DNA from: Novosphingobium sp. G106
Lineage (GTDB): Bacteria; Pseudomonadota; Alphaproteobacteria; Sphingomonadales; Sphingomonadaceae
Assembly: GCF_019075875.1 (NCBI RefSeq)
Contig: NZ_JAHOOZ010000001.1
Coordinates: forward strand, 3,906,001-3,970,000
Length of the DNA stretch: 64,000 nt
Direction of reading: 5' to 3'
Shown here: positions 46,798 through 56,728 of the stretch, piece by piece
Layout of the letters: every line of letters begins with the position of its first letter
Position numbering within the stretch: the first letter of the stretch is position 1
The notes under the pieces: model-generated
What the model was told of the DNA's origin: nothing
Seen by the model: the letters and a program-made list of their open reading frames with translations, nothing else
Databases searched by the model: none
Translations under genes and position numbers: made by a program

Positions 46798-46823
46798 GTT
46801 GCTTTGGATTAACCCTATTTTGA

Positions 46824-48554
46824 ATGTCCGGGCGCTATGCCTGGACGATGATCTGGGGGCCGATCCGTTTGCTGGTGCTGTGGCTCGCCGCAGCCATCGG
46901 CGTGGCAGCGGCTGGGCCGGCATTCGCCCAGGCTTTTGCCCCAGGCTCGACCTGCCATGCCGCCGCAGCGACGGATGAGAGCTACGATCGACTAGCCCGC
47001 CAGCCAGCGCGTTGGGTCTGCACCACCGGCGACTGGTCGGTCGATGCCCCCGCAGGCCTCCTGCGCTTCGACCTGCGCGGCGCGGGCTATACGCCGACCG
47101 CCTTCACCACCCGGCTGACTCGCTTCAAGGCGATGCAGCTGACTGTAGTCGGCGCCAAGGGGGGACAGTGCGACCCGCGAGGTGACCCAGGCGGACATGA
47201 CGCCAGCAACCAGCGATTGGCTGATGTCGACGCAGCTCCCCCGGATCGCCGGGCCGGTCGAGGCCGTGGTCGTGCGCGTCGAGGCATCGCGGCATGCCGG
47301 CATGCTGTCCGACGCCAGGCTCTCCGCCCAGGCCAGCGACACCCCCGAGACGCTGCGCCAGGAACTGCTCATCGCCGGGCTCTGCGGGATGCTGTGCATG
47401 CCGCTGCTGTTCAATTTCGCCTTCTTCCGCGTGCTGCGCGAGCGGTTCCTCCTGTGGCATGCGCTCTCGACCGCCTGCATGCTCGTGCACACGCTGGTGA
47501 CTTCGGGGCTGATCAACCGCTTCGTCACGCTCAGCCTCGACCAACTCAGCATCATATCGTCGATCACGGTCGGGGGGGCATGGCCGCCGCCTCGCTGTTC
47601 TCGGCCGACCTCGTCGAGCCGGGCAAGCTCGATCCGATCCACCGCCGGCTGCTGCGCTGCGTCGGGCTCTGGGTCGCGCCGTGGACCGCGTTCTACCTCT
47701 TTGCCGACGGGCCTTTCCGGCCCTACGCCGCGCCGCTCTATCTCGCCTCGTTCCTGCCGCTGATCGTGCTGTTCGTATGGGCGATGACCGTGGCGAAGCG
47801 CCGCGGCAGCCGTGCGGTCAATTACCAGATCGCGGCCTGGCTGCCGGTGATGACCACGGCCGCGATCCGCATCGTATCGGCGCTCGGTGCCACCGACGCG
47901 CCGATCGAGATGCTGGTCGCGCAGCACTATGCGATGGGCATGGAAGTGCTGATCACCTCGATGGGCGTGTTCGACCGGCTGCTCGCGATCCGCCGCCAGC
48001 GCGACCTCGCCATGGCCGACCTGCGCATCTTCGAGGACCGCTCCGAGCGCGATCCGCTGACCGGGCTGCTCAACCGCCGCGCGGTCGAGCGGCGCTTCGA
48101 GACGCTCCGCGCCGACGGCTATCACACCATGGCGGTGATCGACCTCGACAAGTTCAAGTCGGTCAACGACACCTATGGCCACGTCACCGGCGACACCGTG
48201 CTGCGTGTCGCCGCCCAGGCGCTCGAGTCCGACGCCGACACCTTGGCGATCCGCATGGGCGGCGAGGAATTCATGCTGCTGCTACGCGGCAAGGACGCTG
48301 CGGGCCGCGCCGAGCGCCGGCGCCAGGCGATCGCGGTGCGGATCTCCGCCCAAGTGCCCGGGCTCGACCGCGTCGTCACCGCCTCGATGGGAATGGTCGA
48401 GCAGCCGCAGAACGGCGACCTCCGCGCCGACTTCGCCACGCTCTACGGCCACTGCGACCGCCTGCTCTACGAAGCCAAGCATGCCGGCCGCAACCGCACG
48501 ATGCGCGAGAGGATGCAGAGCTTCGCCGCCGGCAAGAAGGCCCACGCCGCCTGA
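46824..48554 (+). pseudogene. Membrane-bound GGDEF diguanylate cyclase, disrupted by two homopolymer frameshifts
   Basis: The intended protein has a signal peptide (ending AGPAFAQ), a periplasmic beta-type region, about seven membrane helices (GLCGMLCMPLLFNFAFFRVL, then LVIVLFVWAMTV-like segments) and a C-terminal GGDEF domain with RMGGEEFMLLL. This is the 7TM-type layout. Two shifts break it: one extra base at the G6 run 47159-47164, and one missing (or two extra) at the G7 run 47572-47578; the tail resumes in the first frame. After repair it is about 576 residues with an intact catalytic GGEEF. TTAACC lies 15 bases before the start, a possible CtrA half-site. Confidence 0.85.
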
Positions 48555-48950
48555 TCAGACCATGAAAGTCGCGGTCACCTCGGCCGGCACGCGCATGATG
48601 CGGCCGCTGTTGCGGTCGATCATCACCCAGGTGGTCCGCGCTGCCACGATGACCTTGCCTGCGGAATTGCGGAATTCGACGCAGCGGTCGAACCGCGCGC
48701 CGCTCGGTTCGTCGGGAATGAAGGTCTCGGCGGTGACGCTCTCGCCCTCCAGTATATTGCCGCGATAGTCGATCTCGTGCCGCGACACGACCCAGGCATA
48801 GGCGGCCTGGTGCGCGGCCGGGGCGACCGCCTCCCAGTGCGCCGTGGCCAGCGCTTCCATCCACTGCACCCAGACCGCGTTGTTGACGTGGCCCATCACG
48901 TCGATGTGCTGCGGTTCGGCAGTGAAGGTCAGGGTGTAGCGATTGCTCAC
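48555..48950 (-). CDS. Acyl-CoA thioesterase (hot-dog, 4HBT family)
   Basis: This 131-residue hot-dog protein begins MSNRYTLTFTAEPQHIDVMGHVNNAVWVQWMEALAT, the YbgC/4HBT type, with the catalytic Asp17-x-x-GHVNN motif (DVMGHVNN). It hydrolyses acyl-CoA thioesters; chain-length preference is unknown. It converges with the GGDEF gene without any gap and is followed on the minus strand by the oligopeptidase gene, whose stop is 35 bases upstream of its start. Confidence 0.88.
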   Translation of the reverse strand: MSNRYTLTFTAEPQHIDVMGHVNNAVWVQWMEALATAHWEAVAPAAHQAAYAWVVSRHEIDYRGNILEGESVTAETFIPDEPSGARFDRCVEFRNSAGKVIVAARTTWVMIDRNSGRIMRVPAEVTATFMV

Positions 48951-48984
48951 GATTCCCTCGCTAGAAGTTTCGCTCGCCTCCGGC

Positions 48985-51072
48985 TCACGACGGGACGCCG
49001 AGCTGCCAGAGGATGAAAGCGAATTCCTCGGCCGTTTCGCGCAGGGACTCGAACCGCCCCGACTTGCCGCCGTGGCCCGCGCCCATGTTGGTCTTGAGCA
49101 GCAGCTCGTTCTGGTCGGTCTTGAGCTCGCGCAGCTTGGCGACCCATTTGGCCGGCTCCCAATAGGTCACGCGCGGGTCGTTGAGCCCGGCGGTGACGAG
49201 CAGCGGCGGATAGGCCTGGGCACTGACCTGGTCATAGGGGCTGTAGGAGCGGATCAGCTCGAAGGCGGCCTTGTCCTCGATCGGGTTGCCCCATTCGGGC
49301 CATTCGCCGGGGGTCAGCGGCAGGCTCTCGTCAAGCATCGTCGCCAGCACGTCGACGAAAGGCACATGCGCCGCCACTGCGCCGAACAGGCCGGGGTCCG
49401 AATTGATCACCGCCCCCATCAATTCGCCGCCGGCAGAGCCGCCCGAGATGGCGATCTTGCCCGCCTCGGTATAGCCGCGATCGACCAGGCCCTTGGCGAC
49501 ATCGACGAAGTCGTTGAACGTATTGGTCCGCCGCTCGAGCTTGCCCGCCTTGTACCAGGCCCGTCCGAGATCATCGCCGCCGCGGATATGGGCGATGGCA
49601 TAGGCGAAGCCGCGGTCGACGAGGCTCAGCCGCGCGGTCGAGAAGCCCGGATCGATCGAGATACCGTAGGCGCCGTAGCCATAGAGATAGAGCGGGCCGG
49701 CCCCCTTGCGGTCCTTGCGCATCACTACGCTGACCGGGATCGCCGTACCGTCGCGCGCGATGATCTCCAGTCGCTCGGTGCGGTAGAGCGAAGCGTCATA
49801 GCCCGAGGGAATCTCCTGCACCTTCAGCACTTCGAGGCGCTTGTCGGCAAGGTGGTAGTCGATGACCGAGGCGGGGCTCACCATCGACTCGTAGGACAAT
49901 CGCAGCTTGTCGACCGCCCATTCGGGATTGTCGCCCATGCCCGCCGAATAGCTCGCCTCGGGGAAAGCGACCGGCTCCATCCGCCCAGCATTGACAGGAT
50001 CATCGTCGTAGTAGCGCAGCTCGAGCTGATCGAGCCCGGCGCGGCGGCCTTCGACGACGTAGAAGTCACGGAACAGGTCGAAGCCGGTCAGGTAGAACGC
50101 GTCGCTGCCTTTGATCACCGTCGTCCATTCGCCGGGATTGGTCAGCGGTGCCGTGGCGAGGCGGAAGTTCTCGTGCGTGTCGTTGGCGTGGATGAATAGC
50201 GTGCCGTCGCGCTCGTCCACGTCGTACTCGACGCCCTTCTCGCGAGCCTTCACGAGGACCGGCGTTGCCAGCGGATCGGCCGCCGGAACCAGCCGGACCT
50301 CGCTGGTCTCGTGATCCGAGGCACCGATGATCAGCCACTTCTCATTGGCCGACAATGAGGAGCCCACACGGAAGCCCTCGTCGTCCTCGTGGTAAAGCTC
50401 AACGTCACTTGAGGTCGGCTGTCCGAGCCAGTGCAGCCGGGCATTGTCGGTCCGCCAGTTCTCGTTGGCGAGCGAATAGACGAGGCCCTTGTCGCCCGCG
50501 ACCCAGACCAGCGAGGACAGCGTGCCGGGGATCTCGTCGGGCAGCTCTTCGCCCGTCGCCAGCATCTTGATCCGCGCGGTGAAGCGTTCCGATCCGTTGT
50601 CGTCGATCGCGTAGGCGAGCAGCTTGCCGTCGTTGCTCACCGAGATCGCGCCGAGGCGGAAATATTCCTTGCCCTCGGCCAGCGCGACCTCGTCGAGCAT
50701 CAGTTCGTCCGCGGTACCATCGTCCTTGGCTGCCACGGGCCGGCGCCACCACTTCTTGTATTCAGCGCCTTCCTCGAACTCGATCCAGTAGAGGTAGTCG
50801 CCGTCCTTCTGCGGCACCGACTTGTCGGCTTCCTTGATGCGGCCGCGCATTTCCTTGAACAACGTGTCGATCAGCGGCTTCTGCGCCGCCATCCGCCCCT
50901 CGAACCAGGCGTTCTCGGCTTCGAGGTGCGCCAGCACTTCCTTGTCGGTGACTTCCGGGTAGCCGGGATCGCGCAGCCAGGCGTAGTCGTCCGCGACGGT
51001 GATCCCGTGATGGGTGACGCTGTGAGGCTTTTTCGCGGCGACGGGAGGGCGAGCACTTGTGGTATCGGTCAT
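48985..51072 (-). CDS. S9A family serine peptidase (oligopeptidase B-like)
   Basis: This 695-residue prolyl-oligopeptidase-family enzyme has an N-terminal beta-propeller and a C-terminal alpha/beta-hydrolase domain with the nucleophile in SGGSAGGELMG, the Asp in AGLNDPRV and the His in GAGHGGKSGR. The layout and length (about 690) are those of oligopeptidase B, which cuts after basic residues in short peptides. The start at 51072 gives MTDTTSARPPVAAKK; upstream in-frame sequence lacks a ribosome-binding site. It is divergent from the Xaa-Pro aminopeptidase gene. Confidence 0.92.
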   Translation of the reverse strand: MTDTTSARPPVAAKKPHSVTHHGITVADDYAWLRDPGYPEVTDKEVLAHLEAENAWFEGRMAAQKPLIDTLFKEMRGRIKEADKSVPQKDGDYLYWIEFEEGAEYKKWWRRPVAAKDDGTADELMLDEVALAEGKEYFRLGAISVSNDGKLLAYAIDDNGSERFTARIKMLATGEELPDEIPGTLSSLVWVAGDKGLVYSLANENWRTDNARLHWLGQPTSSDVELYHEDDEGFRVGSSLSANEKWLIIGASDHETSEVRLVPAADPLATPVLVKAREKGVEYDVDERDGTLFIHANDTHENFRLATAPLTNPGEWTTVIKGSDAFYLTGFDLFRDFYVVEGRRAGLDQLELRYYDDDPVNAGRMEPVAFPEASYSAGMGDNPEWAVDKLRLSYESMVSPASVIDYHLADKRLEVLKVQEIPSGYDASLYRTERLEIIARDGTAIPVSVVMRKDRKGAGPLYLYGYGAYGISIDPGFSTARLSLVDRGFAYAIAHIRGGDDLGRAWYKAGKLERRTNTFNDFVDVAKGLVDRGYTEAGKIAISGGSAGGELMGAVINSDPGLFGAVAAHVPFVDVLATMLDESLPLTPGEWPEWGNPIEDKAAFELIRSYSPYDQVSAQAYPPLLVTAGLNDPRVTYWEPAKWVAKLRELKTDQNELLLKTNMGAGHGGKSGRFESLRETAEEFAFILWQLGVPS

Positions 51073-51109
51073 CCACCGCAAATATGGTTCAGAGCGAAGG
51101 ACCGCAACC

Positions 51110-52930
51110 ATGCTGATGAATACCCATGAAGCCCGCCTTGATGCGCTGCGCCGCGAACTGAAGGCGCGCGGACTCGACGGCTTCGTCATTCCGATCTCCG
51201 ACGAGCACATGAGCGAATATGTCGGCGGCTATGCCCAGCGGCTCGCCTGGCTGACCGGCTTCGGGGGTTCGGCCGGCACCGCGGTGGTGCTGACCGACGA
51301 AACGCTGGAGCCGGCCGCGGCGATGTTCGTCGACGGGCGCTATACTTTGCAAGTGCGCGATCAGGTCGACGGGCGGTTCTATGCCTATGAAAACGTGCCC
51401 CAGACCAGTGTCGCCAAATGGCTGGGCGAGCATGTACCTGAAGGCGCCAAGATCGCCTATGACCCTTGGCTGCACGGCAAGGGCTGGGTTTCCGCCGTAA
51501 GCAAGGCGCTGGCCGAGAAGGGCGCCGAACTCGTCCCCGTCGATGGCAATCCGATCGACGCGGTCTGGGAAGACCGCCCTGCCCCGTCCGCGGCGCCGGC
51601 GCTGGTCCACGAGGACCGCTATGCCGGGCAGGCGAGCGAGGCCAAGCGCGCTGCGGTTTCCGAATGGCTGGCCGAGAAGAAGCTCGACGCTGCGGTGATC
51701 TCGGCGCTCGATTCGATCGCCTGGCTGCTCAACGTGCGCGGCACCGACGTCGACCGCACGCCGGTGACGCTGTCCTATGTCATCGCCCGCGCCGACGGCA
51801 CCGCCGACCTGTTCATCGAGGATGCCAAGGTAACGCCCGAACTGCGCGCGCATCTCGGCAACGCCGTACGCATCGCGCCGCGCAGCGCTTTCGTCCCAGG
51901 TTTGGCCGAACTTTCGGGCAAGCGCGTCGCGGTCGATCCCGACAGCGCGGTCCAGGCGATCTTCGGCGCGCTGCAGGATGCCGGCGCCGAGATCGTCGAG
52001 GAGCGCGACCCTGCGGTCCTGCCCAAGGCCTGCAAGAACGAGACCGAGCAGGCGGGTCAGCGCGCCGCCCAGGCACGCGACGGCGCCGCGGAATCACGCT
52101 TTCTCCATTGGCTCTCGGTAGAAGCTCCCAAGGGCGGCGTCGACGAGATGGCGGCCGGCGAAAAGCTCCACCAGTTCCGCCGCGACACCGGCGACCTGCG
52201 CGACCTGTCGTTCGATACGATCTCGGGGGCCGGGCCCAACGGCGCGGTGGTCCACTATCGGGTCAGCGAGGAAACCAACCGCCCGCTCGAACCGTCGAGC
52301 GTCTATCTCGTCGATTCGGGCGGCCAGTATCCCGACGGCACCACCGACATCACCCGCACCGTCTGGATCGGTCCCGGTGAGCCGCCCGCCGAGGTCAAGG
52401 ATCGCTTCACCCGCGTCCTCAAGGGCAATATCGCGCTCGCCCGCGCGGTCTTCCCCAGAGGCACCAAGGGCAGCCAGTTGGACGTGCTGGCGCGGCAGTT
52501 CCTGTGGTCGGCCGGGCTCGACTACCAGCACGGCACCGGCCACGGCGTCGGCTCCTTCCTGTCGGTCCACGAAGGCCCGCAGCGCATCGGCAAGAGCGGC
52601 GGCGCGCAGGGCGGCACCGAGCAGGAGTTGCTGGCCGGCATGATCCTTTCGGACGAGCCCGGCTACTACAAGGCGGGCGAATACGGTATCCGCATCGAGA
52701 ACCTGTTGCTGGTCGAGGAGCGCGAGGTCGCCGGGGCCGAAGGCGAATTCCTTGGCTTCGAGACGCTGACGCTGGCGCCGATCGAGCGCGCGCTGGTCGA
52801 CCGCCAGCTGCTGTCGGGCGAGGAGATCGCCTGGTGGAACGCCTATCATGCACGCGTGCTTGAAGTCGTCGGCCCGCTGGTCGATGGTGCGGCGAAGGCC
52901 TGGCTGCAGGAGCAGTGCCGGCCGCTCTAA
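51110..52930 (+). CDS. Xaa-Pro aminopeptidase (M24B, PepP-like)
   Basis: This 606-residue metallopeptidase has two N-terminal creatinase-like domains and a C-terminal pita-bread domain. The metal ligands are seen in LVDSGGQYPDGTTDITRTV (two Asp), HGTGHGVGSF (His), ILSDEPGYY (Glu) and GIRIENLLLVEE (Glu). It removes the residue N-terminal to proline. The start at 51110 is preceded by GAAGG; a second ATG six bases later is equally possible. It is divergent from the oligopeptidase gene and is followed by VOC and cupin genes. Confidence 0.94.
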   Translation: MLMNTHEARLDALRRELKARGLDGFVIPISDEHMSEYVGGYAQRLAWLTGFGGSAGTAVVLTDETLEPAAAMFVDGRYTLQVRDQVDGRFYAYENVPQTSVAKWLGEHVPEGAKIAYDPWLHGKGWVSAVSKALAEKGAELVPVDGNPIDAVWEDRPAPSAAPALVHEDRYAGQASEAKRAAVSEWLAEKKLDAAVISALDSIAWLLNVRGTDVDRTPVTLSYVIARADGTADLFIEDAKVTPELRAHLGNAVRIAPRSAFVPGLAELSGKRVAVDPDSAVQAIFGALQDAGAEIVEERDPAVLPKACKNETEQAGQRAAQARDGAAESRFLHWLSVEAPKGGVDEMAAGEKLHQFRRDTGDLRDLSFDTISGAGPNGAVVHYRVSEETNRPLEPSSVYLVDSGGQYPDGTTDITRTVWIGPGEPPAEVKDRFTRVLKGNIALARAVFPRGTKGSQLDVLARQFLWSAGLDYQHGTGHGVGSFLSVHEGPQRIGKSGGAQGGTEQELLAGMILSDEPGYYKAGEYGIRIENLLLVEEREVAGAEGEFLGFETLTLAPIERALVDRQLLSGEEIAWWNAYHARVLEVVGPLVDGAAKAWLQEQCRPL

Positions 52931-52949
52931 AACATTGGGGAGAGATAGA

Positions 52950-53321
52950 ATGATCGTCCACATCTGTTTCGGCACGACCGATCTCGAACGCGCCGGCAAG
53001 TTCTACGATGCGATCGCCAAGGAACTCGGCGCGGCGCGCGCCAATGCCACGGACACGGCGATCTACTGGTCGAAGCCCGGCTCGGGCATCGGCTTCGCCG
53101 CGACGATTCCCTATGACGGCAAGCCCGCGCATTTCGGCAACGGCGTGATGGCGACGATCGGCGCCGAGAGCCAGGACCAGGTCGACCGTATGCACGCCGC
53201 CGCGCTCGCCAACGGCGGCAGCGACGAAGGCGCGCCCGGTCCGCGGCCCAACGGCATGTACTGCGCCTACTGGCGCGATCCCGACGGCAACAAGATGAAC
53301 GCCGTCGCAATGGGCGGCTGA
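52950..53321 (+). CDS. VOC family (glyoxalase-like) protein
   Basis: This 123-residue protein has one vicinal-oxygen-chelate module: MIVHICFGTTDLERAGKFYDA, then FGNGVMATIGAE and YCAYWRDPDGNKMNAVAM with the typical DPDGN ending. Family members include lactoylglutathione lyases, dioxygenases and resistance proteins, so the function is not set. The start at 52950 has GGGGAGAGA upstream. It is 19 bases after the PepP stop, so it is probably co-transcribed. Confidence 0.86.
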   Translation: MIVHICFGTTDLERAGKFYDAIAKELGAARANATDTAIYWSKPGSGIGFAATIPYDGKPAHFGNGVMATIGAESQDQVDRMHAAALANGGSDEGAPGPRPNGMYCAYWRDPDGNKMNAVAMGG

Positions 53322-53332
53322 GGCGCTTTCCC

Positions 53333-53731
53333 ATGGCCGAGGCACGCTCGCTCGAACGCTTTCCGCTCCATCTAGGGCTGGGCGCAAGCGCCGTGCCGCA
53401 GCCCGAATTCACCGGCTTCGAATGGTACGCGGACTATGCCGCGCGCCATGACGGGGATGGGGCGGAGGGCCGCCTGGTCGCGCTCCACACGTTCAGCGAA
53501 AGCTGGACGAGTTGGGAAATGCACCCGGCTGGCGCCGAAGTGGTAGTCTGCACCGCGGGCGAGATCACGCTGATCCAAGAATCGCCGGGCGGCGAGACTG
53601 CCAGCGTCACGCTGCGCCCGGGCGAATATGCAATCAATCCCCCGGGCACCTGGCACACGGCGGACGTTGCCAATCAGGCGACGGCGCTGTTCATCACATC
53701 AGGGCTGGGCACCGATCACCGGCCGCGCTGA
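53333..53731 (+). CDS. Cupin domain protein
   Basis: This 132-residue protein carries a single cupin barrel. The first motif is SWEMHPAGAEVVVCTAGEITLI and the second is LRPGEYAINPPGTWHTADV, with metal-binding histidines present in both. It begins 11 bases after the VOC gene and probably ends the PepP-VOC-cupin transcript. The stretch from its stop to 53885 (154 bases) shows no gene. The ligand is unknown. Confidence 0.85.
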   Translation: MAEARSLERFPLHLGLGASAVPQPEFTGFEWYADYAARHDGDGAEGRLVALHTFSESWTSWEMHPAGAEVVVCTAGEITLIQESPGGETASVTLRPGEYAINPPGTWHTADVANQATALFITSGLGTDHRPR

Positions 53732-53885
53732 GGCGCAGAAACCGCTTTCCTACACGGGCGAAGTTCGTCAGCTTCCAACGGCTCTTTCTCGCCGTCACAA
53801 ACCGTTCAAATCGCACGAGAAGTTATATTTTCGCGCTTGAACTTACCATGCGCGAAATGTGCGACCTTGGAGAAGTTCCGGCCGC

Positions 53886-55322
53886 CTAGGCGACCAGCTT
53901 CTTCGCCGCGCGTTCGAACAGCGGCACGTCGTCACCGACTTCGCCGAGCAGCACGACCTCGCCGCTTTCGAGACGCCGGGCGACAAGCAAGGTGAACTCG
54001 CTGCCTCCGCTGGGCAGGTCGGCCAGCGCGACATGCTCGAGTTTGCGCAGCTTGCGCTGCAGCGTCTTGCGCGGAGCCTCGCGCGGCGTGATTGCCTTGC
54101 CGCTTTCCTCGCGGCGCAGGCGGCGCTCGTCGGCGACGATGCCCTTGAGGCCGCCGGGCGCTTCGACGAGGTGCCCGGCCAGCGCGCCGCGGTCGAGACC
54201 GACGCGCTGTGCGTAGCCCAGCACCGAGGCATATTCGGCAAGGCGCGTCTTGTCGTAGTCGGCGCCGAAGACCAGCTTCACCACCGGGGTCAGCGGCGCG
54301 CGCTCCTGGACGACGAGGCCGGCGTCTTCGAGCAGTTCCTTGAACTGCTCAGGCTCGGCCGCCGCGGCGAGCGAGAAGTCATAGGCGCGGCCGATCGCGG
54401 CGTAGAGCGCCTGGTGCGAGCGGTCTTCGCTGCCGCGCGCCAGGTCCGCCAGTTCGCGGGCCGAGGCCAGCCAGTCGGCGAGTTCCATGCCGTCGGCATC
54501 GCTGTCGGACAGGACCGGAAGCGGCATCCCGTCCTCTTGGCCGGCTTCTTGGTCGTCCTCTTCGTCGGCAAGCTCGCGGAAATGAATGCCGCCGAACATG
54601 GGATCGGGCCAGTCCTGCCCGTCCTCTTCGGGATCGAGCATGGTCACGAGTTCGAGCACCGAATCTTCGGCCGGGCCATCGGCCCAGGCGGTCAGCGGCG
54701 ACAGGTCGCGCATCGGTTCGACGGGGCCTTCGAGGACCTGGTCGATCTCGAGCAGCAGTTCGTCGGTGGTCTTCTGGTCGGCCAGTTCCTTCCAGTTGAT
54801 CACGCCATAGATGTGGTCGATGCGCTCGTCGTCGGCCGAGAACGGCAGAAGGATACCGCGGTAGAGGATCGTGCTGCCGCGCTGGTTGACGAATTCTGCC
54901 TCGAAGCCGATTGGCGCCTGGTTGGCGAGGATCTGCATGTAGTGGTCGGTGATCCGCGACAGCAACGAACGGCGCGGCACGTCGGAAAGCTGGCGAATCG
55001 TGCCTTCGGCGCCGCATTCCTCGGCAAGCTGGGCGCCCAGGAAGCCGACCCCGGGGTTCTCGATGCCGTCGGTGAAATCGAGCAGCACGCTGTAGGGGCC
55101 GAAATCGGGAAGGTTGTTCGGATCGAGCTGATCGACCGAAGGGAAGCTGCGATCTTCGAGCATCGAGGCCCAGAAATTGTAGGCGCGCACCTGCATGCGG
55201 CGCTCGTCCTGGCCGATCGCGGCTGGTGGCGCCTCGCGGCCGGCATCGTCTTCGGCAGTGTCGAAATGGTCGTCGCCGTATGGCAGCGGGCTGTCCGACA
55301 AACGACCGTACAAATTATCCAT
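53886..55322 (-). CDS. PAS-domain protein with acidic central region, function unknown
   Basis: This 478-residue protein has an N-terminal PAS-like domain (RAYNFWASMLEDRSFPSVDQL; GILLPFSADDERIDHIYGVIN), an acidic middle (LADEEDDQEAGQEDG) and a C-terminal helical part ending RAAKKLVA. The start at 55322 (MDNLYGRLSDSPL) was preferred over the in-frame ATG at 55346 because the shorter form begins with the family-like sequence. No kinase or output domain is recognised. It may be a sensor or scaffold found in sphingomonads. Confidence 0.75.
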   Translation of the reverse strand: MDNLYGRLSDSPLPYGDDHFDTAEDDAGREAPPAAIGQDERRMQVRAYNFWASMLEDRSFPSVDQLDPNNLPDFGPYSVLLDFTDGIENPGVGFLGAQLAEECGAEGTIRQLSDVPRRSLLSRITDHYMQILANQAPIGFEAEFVNQRGSTILYRGILLPFSADDERIDHIYGVINWKELADQKTTDELLLEIDQVLEGPVEPMRDLSPLTAWADGPAEDSVLELVTMLDPEEDGQDWPDPMFGGIHFRELADEEDDQEAGQEDGMPLPVLSDSDADGMELADWLASARELADLARGSEDRSHQALYAAIGRAYDFSLAAAAEPEQFKELLEDAGLVVQERAPLTPVVKLVFGADYDKTRLAEYASVLGYAQRVGLDRGALAGHLVEAPGGLKGIVADERRLRREESGKAITPREAPRKTLQRKLRKLEHVALADLPSGGSEFTLLVARRLESGEVVLLGEVGDDVPLFERAAKKLVA

Positions 55323-55414
55323 GACGCATTCCCTGCTACCCGTCATTCCGAGTAGTGGCGCAACATGGTGAAAAAGATGTTAAGTCGCGCCGATCTGGCC
55401 GCGACAAGCGCGCG

Positions 55415-56728
55415 TTAGCTAACCCGGCCTTCGTCGGGCCTGGGCATCGGCGCGACGATCCGGCCGACGATCAGCATCACGACCAGGAAGATCGAGGCGG
55501 AATGCAGCGCGAATGGCAGGTCACGGACATCGGCCAGCGTCCCCCAGGCCCAGGAACCGAGCGCCATGCCGCCGAAGGTCGCCGCCTGATAGATCGACAG
55601 GCAGCGGCCGATGATCGCCTCGGGCGAACGCATCTGCATCGCGACGTTGAGGCTGGTCAACGACAGGACCCAGCCACCGCCGGCGAGGAAGGCCGCGGGC
55701 AGCGCCTGATAGACCGAACTTGCCTCCGCCAGCACCGACTGGGCGAGAACGAAAGACAGCGTCGCGGCCGCGAGGACCGCTTCGACGCCGAAACGCCGCC
55801 GCACCTTGCCGATGAACAGCGCCGCGGTGATCGAACCGATGCCGAACAAGCCGAGCATCAGTCCGAACTGCAATTCGCTGCCATGAAGCCGGTCGCGCAC
55901 GGCCGCCGGGACAAGTGCCTGGTAGCCGGCGACACCGAAGCCGAAGGCACAGCCGCGTATCAGCACGCGCCGCAGCGGCGACGAGTTGAAGCAGAACTTG
56001 AGGCCATAAGCGATGGCCGGAAGCATCGGCTTGCGCTCGATGGGCGGGAAAGTCGGCCGCCAGCGCCAAAGCACGACGATCATGGCGATGAAGCTCGCCG
56101 CGTTGATCGCGAAGGCCAGGCTGACGTTCCACAGCGAGATCAGCAGGCCGCCCAGCGCCGGCCCGACGCTGCGCGCCAGGTTGAACGAGATCGTGTTCAG
56201 CGAGATCGCCTGCGGCAGATCGGTCAGGCCCACCTGCTGGCGCACCGAAGCCTGCCAGGCGGGGGAGTTGAGCGCCGTGCCGATCCCGACCGTGAGCGTG
56301 AAGGCGAGCAGCAGGTAAGGCGTGATCAGCCCGGCCCAGCTCATCAGCGCGAGCAACGCCGAGGTCAGCAGCATGCCGATTTGCGCCGCCAGCATCACGC
56401 GGCGGCGATCGTAGTTGTCGGCGATGGCGCCGGCGAAGATGCCGAACAGCATGATCGGGATCGTTGCCGAGGCCTGGACCAGCGCGATCATCCGGTGCGA
56501 TGTGGTCAGATCGGTCATCAGCCAGGCCGCGGCGACCGACTGGATCATCGAGCCGAGGTTCGAGGCGAGGTTGGCGATCCAGATGGCACGGAAGGCCGGA
56601 TAGCGGAACGGCGCGAACGTGGAGCCCGGCTGCGTCAGCCGCGCCTTTTCCACTTCCACTTCGGTTTCGACGTCGGCCACAGGGTCGCGGTTAGGCAGGG
56701 TGCCCCACCGGCGCAAGTGCCCGGTCAA
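55415..56728 (-). CDS. MFS transporter (MFS_3-like exporter)
   Basis: This 437-residue, 12-helix transporter is of the MFS_3/EntS-like type, with AWLMTDLTTSHRMIALVQASATIP, DNYDRRRVMLAAQ (loop motif A variant) and RSVGPALGGLLISLWN. The start at 56728 overlaps the stop of the upstream desaturase gene by four bases (ATGA), which supports this start and co-transcription. The first about 35 residues are a soluble, acidic extension. The substrate is unknown; this group includes siderophore and drug exporters. Confidence 0.88.
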   Translation of the reverse strand: MTGHLRRWGTLPNRDPVADVETEVEVEKARLTQPGSTFAPFRYPAFRAIWIANLASNLGSMIQSVAAAWLMTDLTTSHRMIALVQASATIPIMLFGIFAGAIADNYDRRRVMLAAQIGMLLTSALLALMSWAGLITPYLLLAFTLTVGIGTALNSPAWQASVRQQVGLTDLPQAISLNTISFNLARSVGPALGGLLISLWNVSLAFAINAASFIAMIVVLWRWRPTFPPIERKPMLPAIAYGLKFCFNSSPLRRVLIRGCAFGFGVAGYQALVPAAVRDRLHGSELQFGLMLGLFGIGSITAALFIGKVRRRFGVEAVLAAATLSFVLAQSVLAEASSVYQALPAAFLAGGGWVLSLTSLNVAMQMRSPEAIIGRCLSIYQAATFGGMALGSWAWGTLADVRDLPFALHSASIFLVVMLIVGRIVAPMPRPDEGRVS

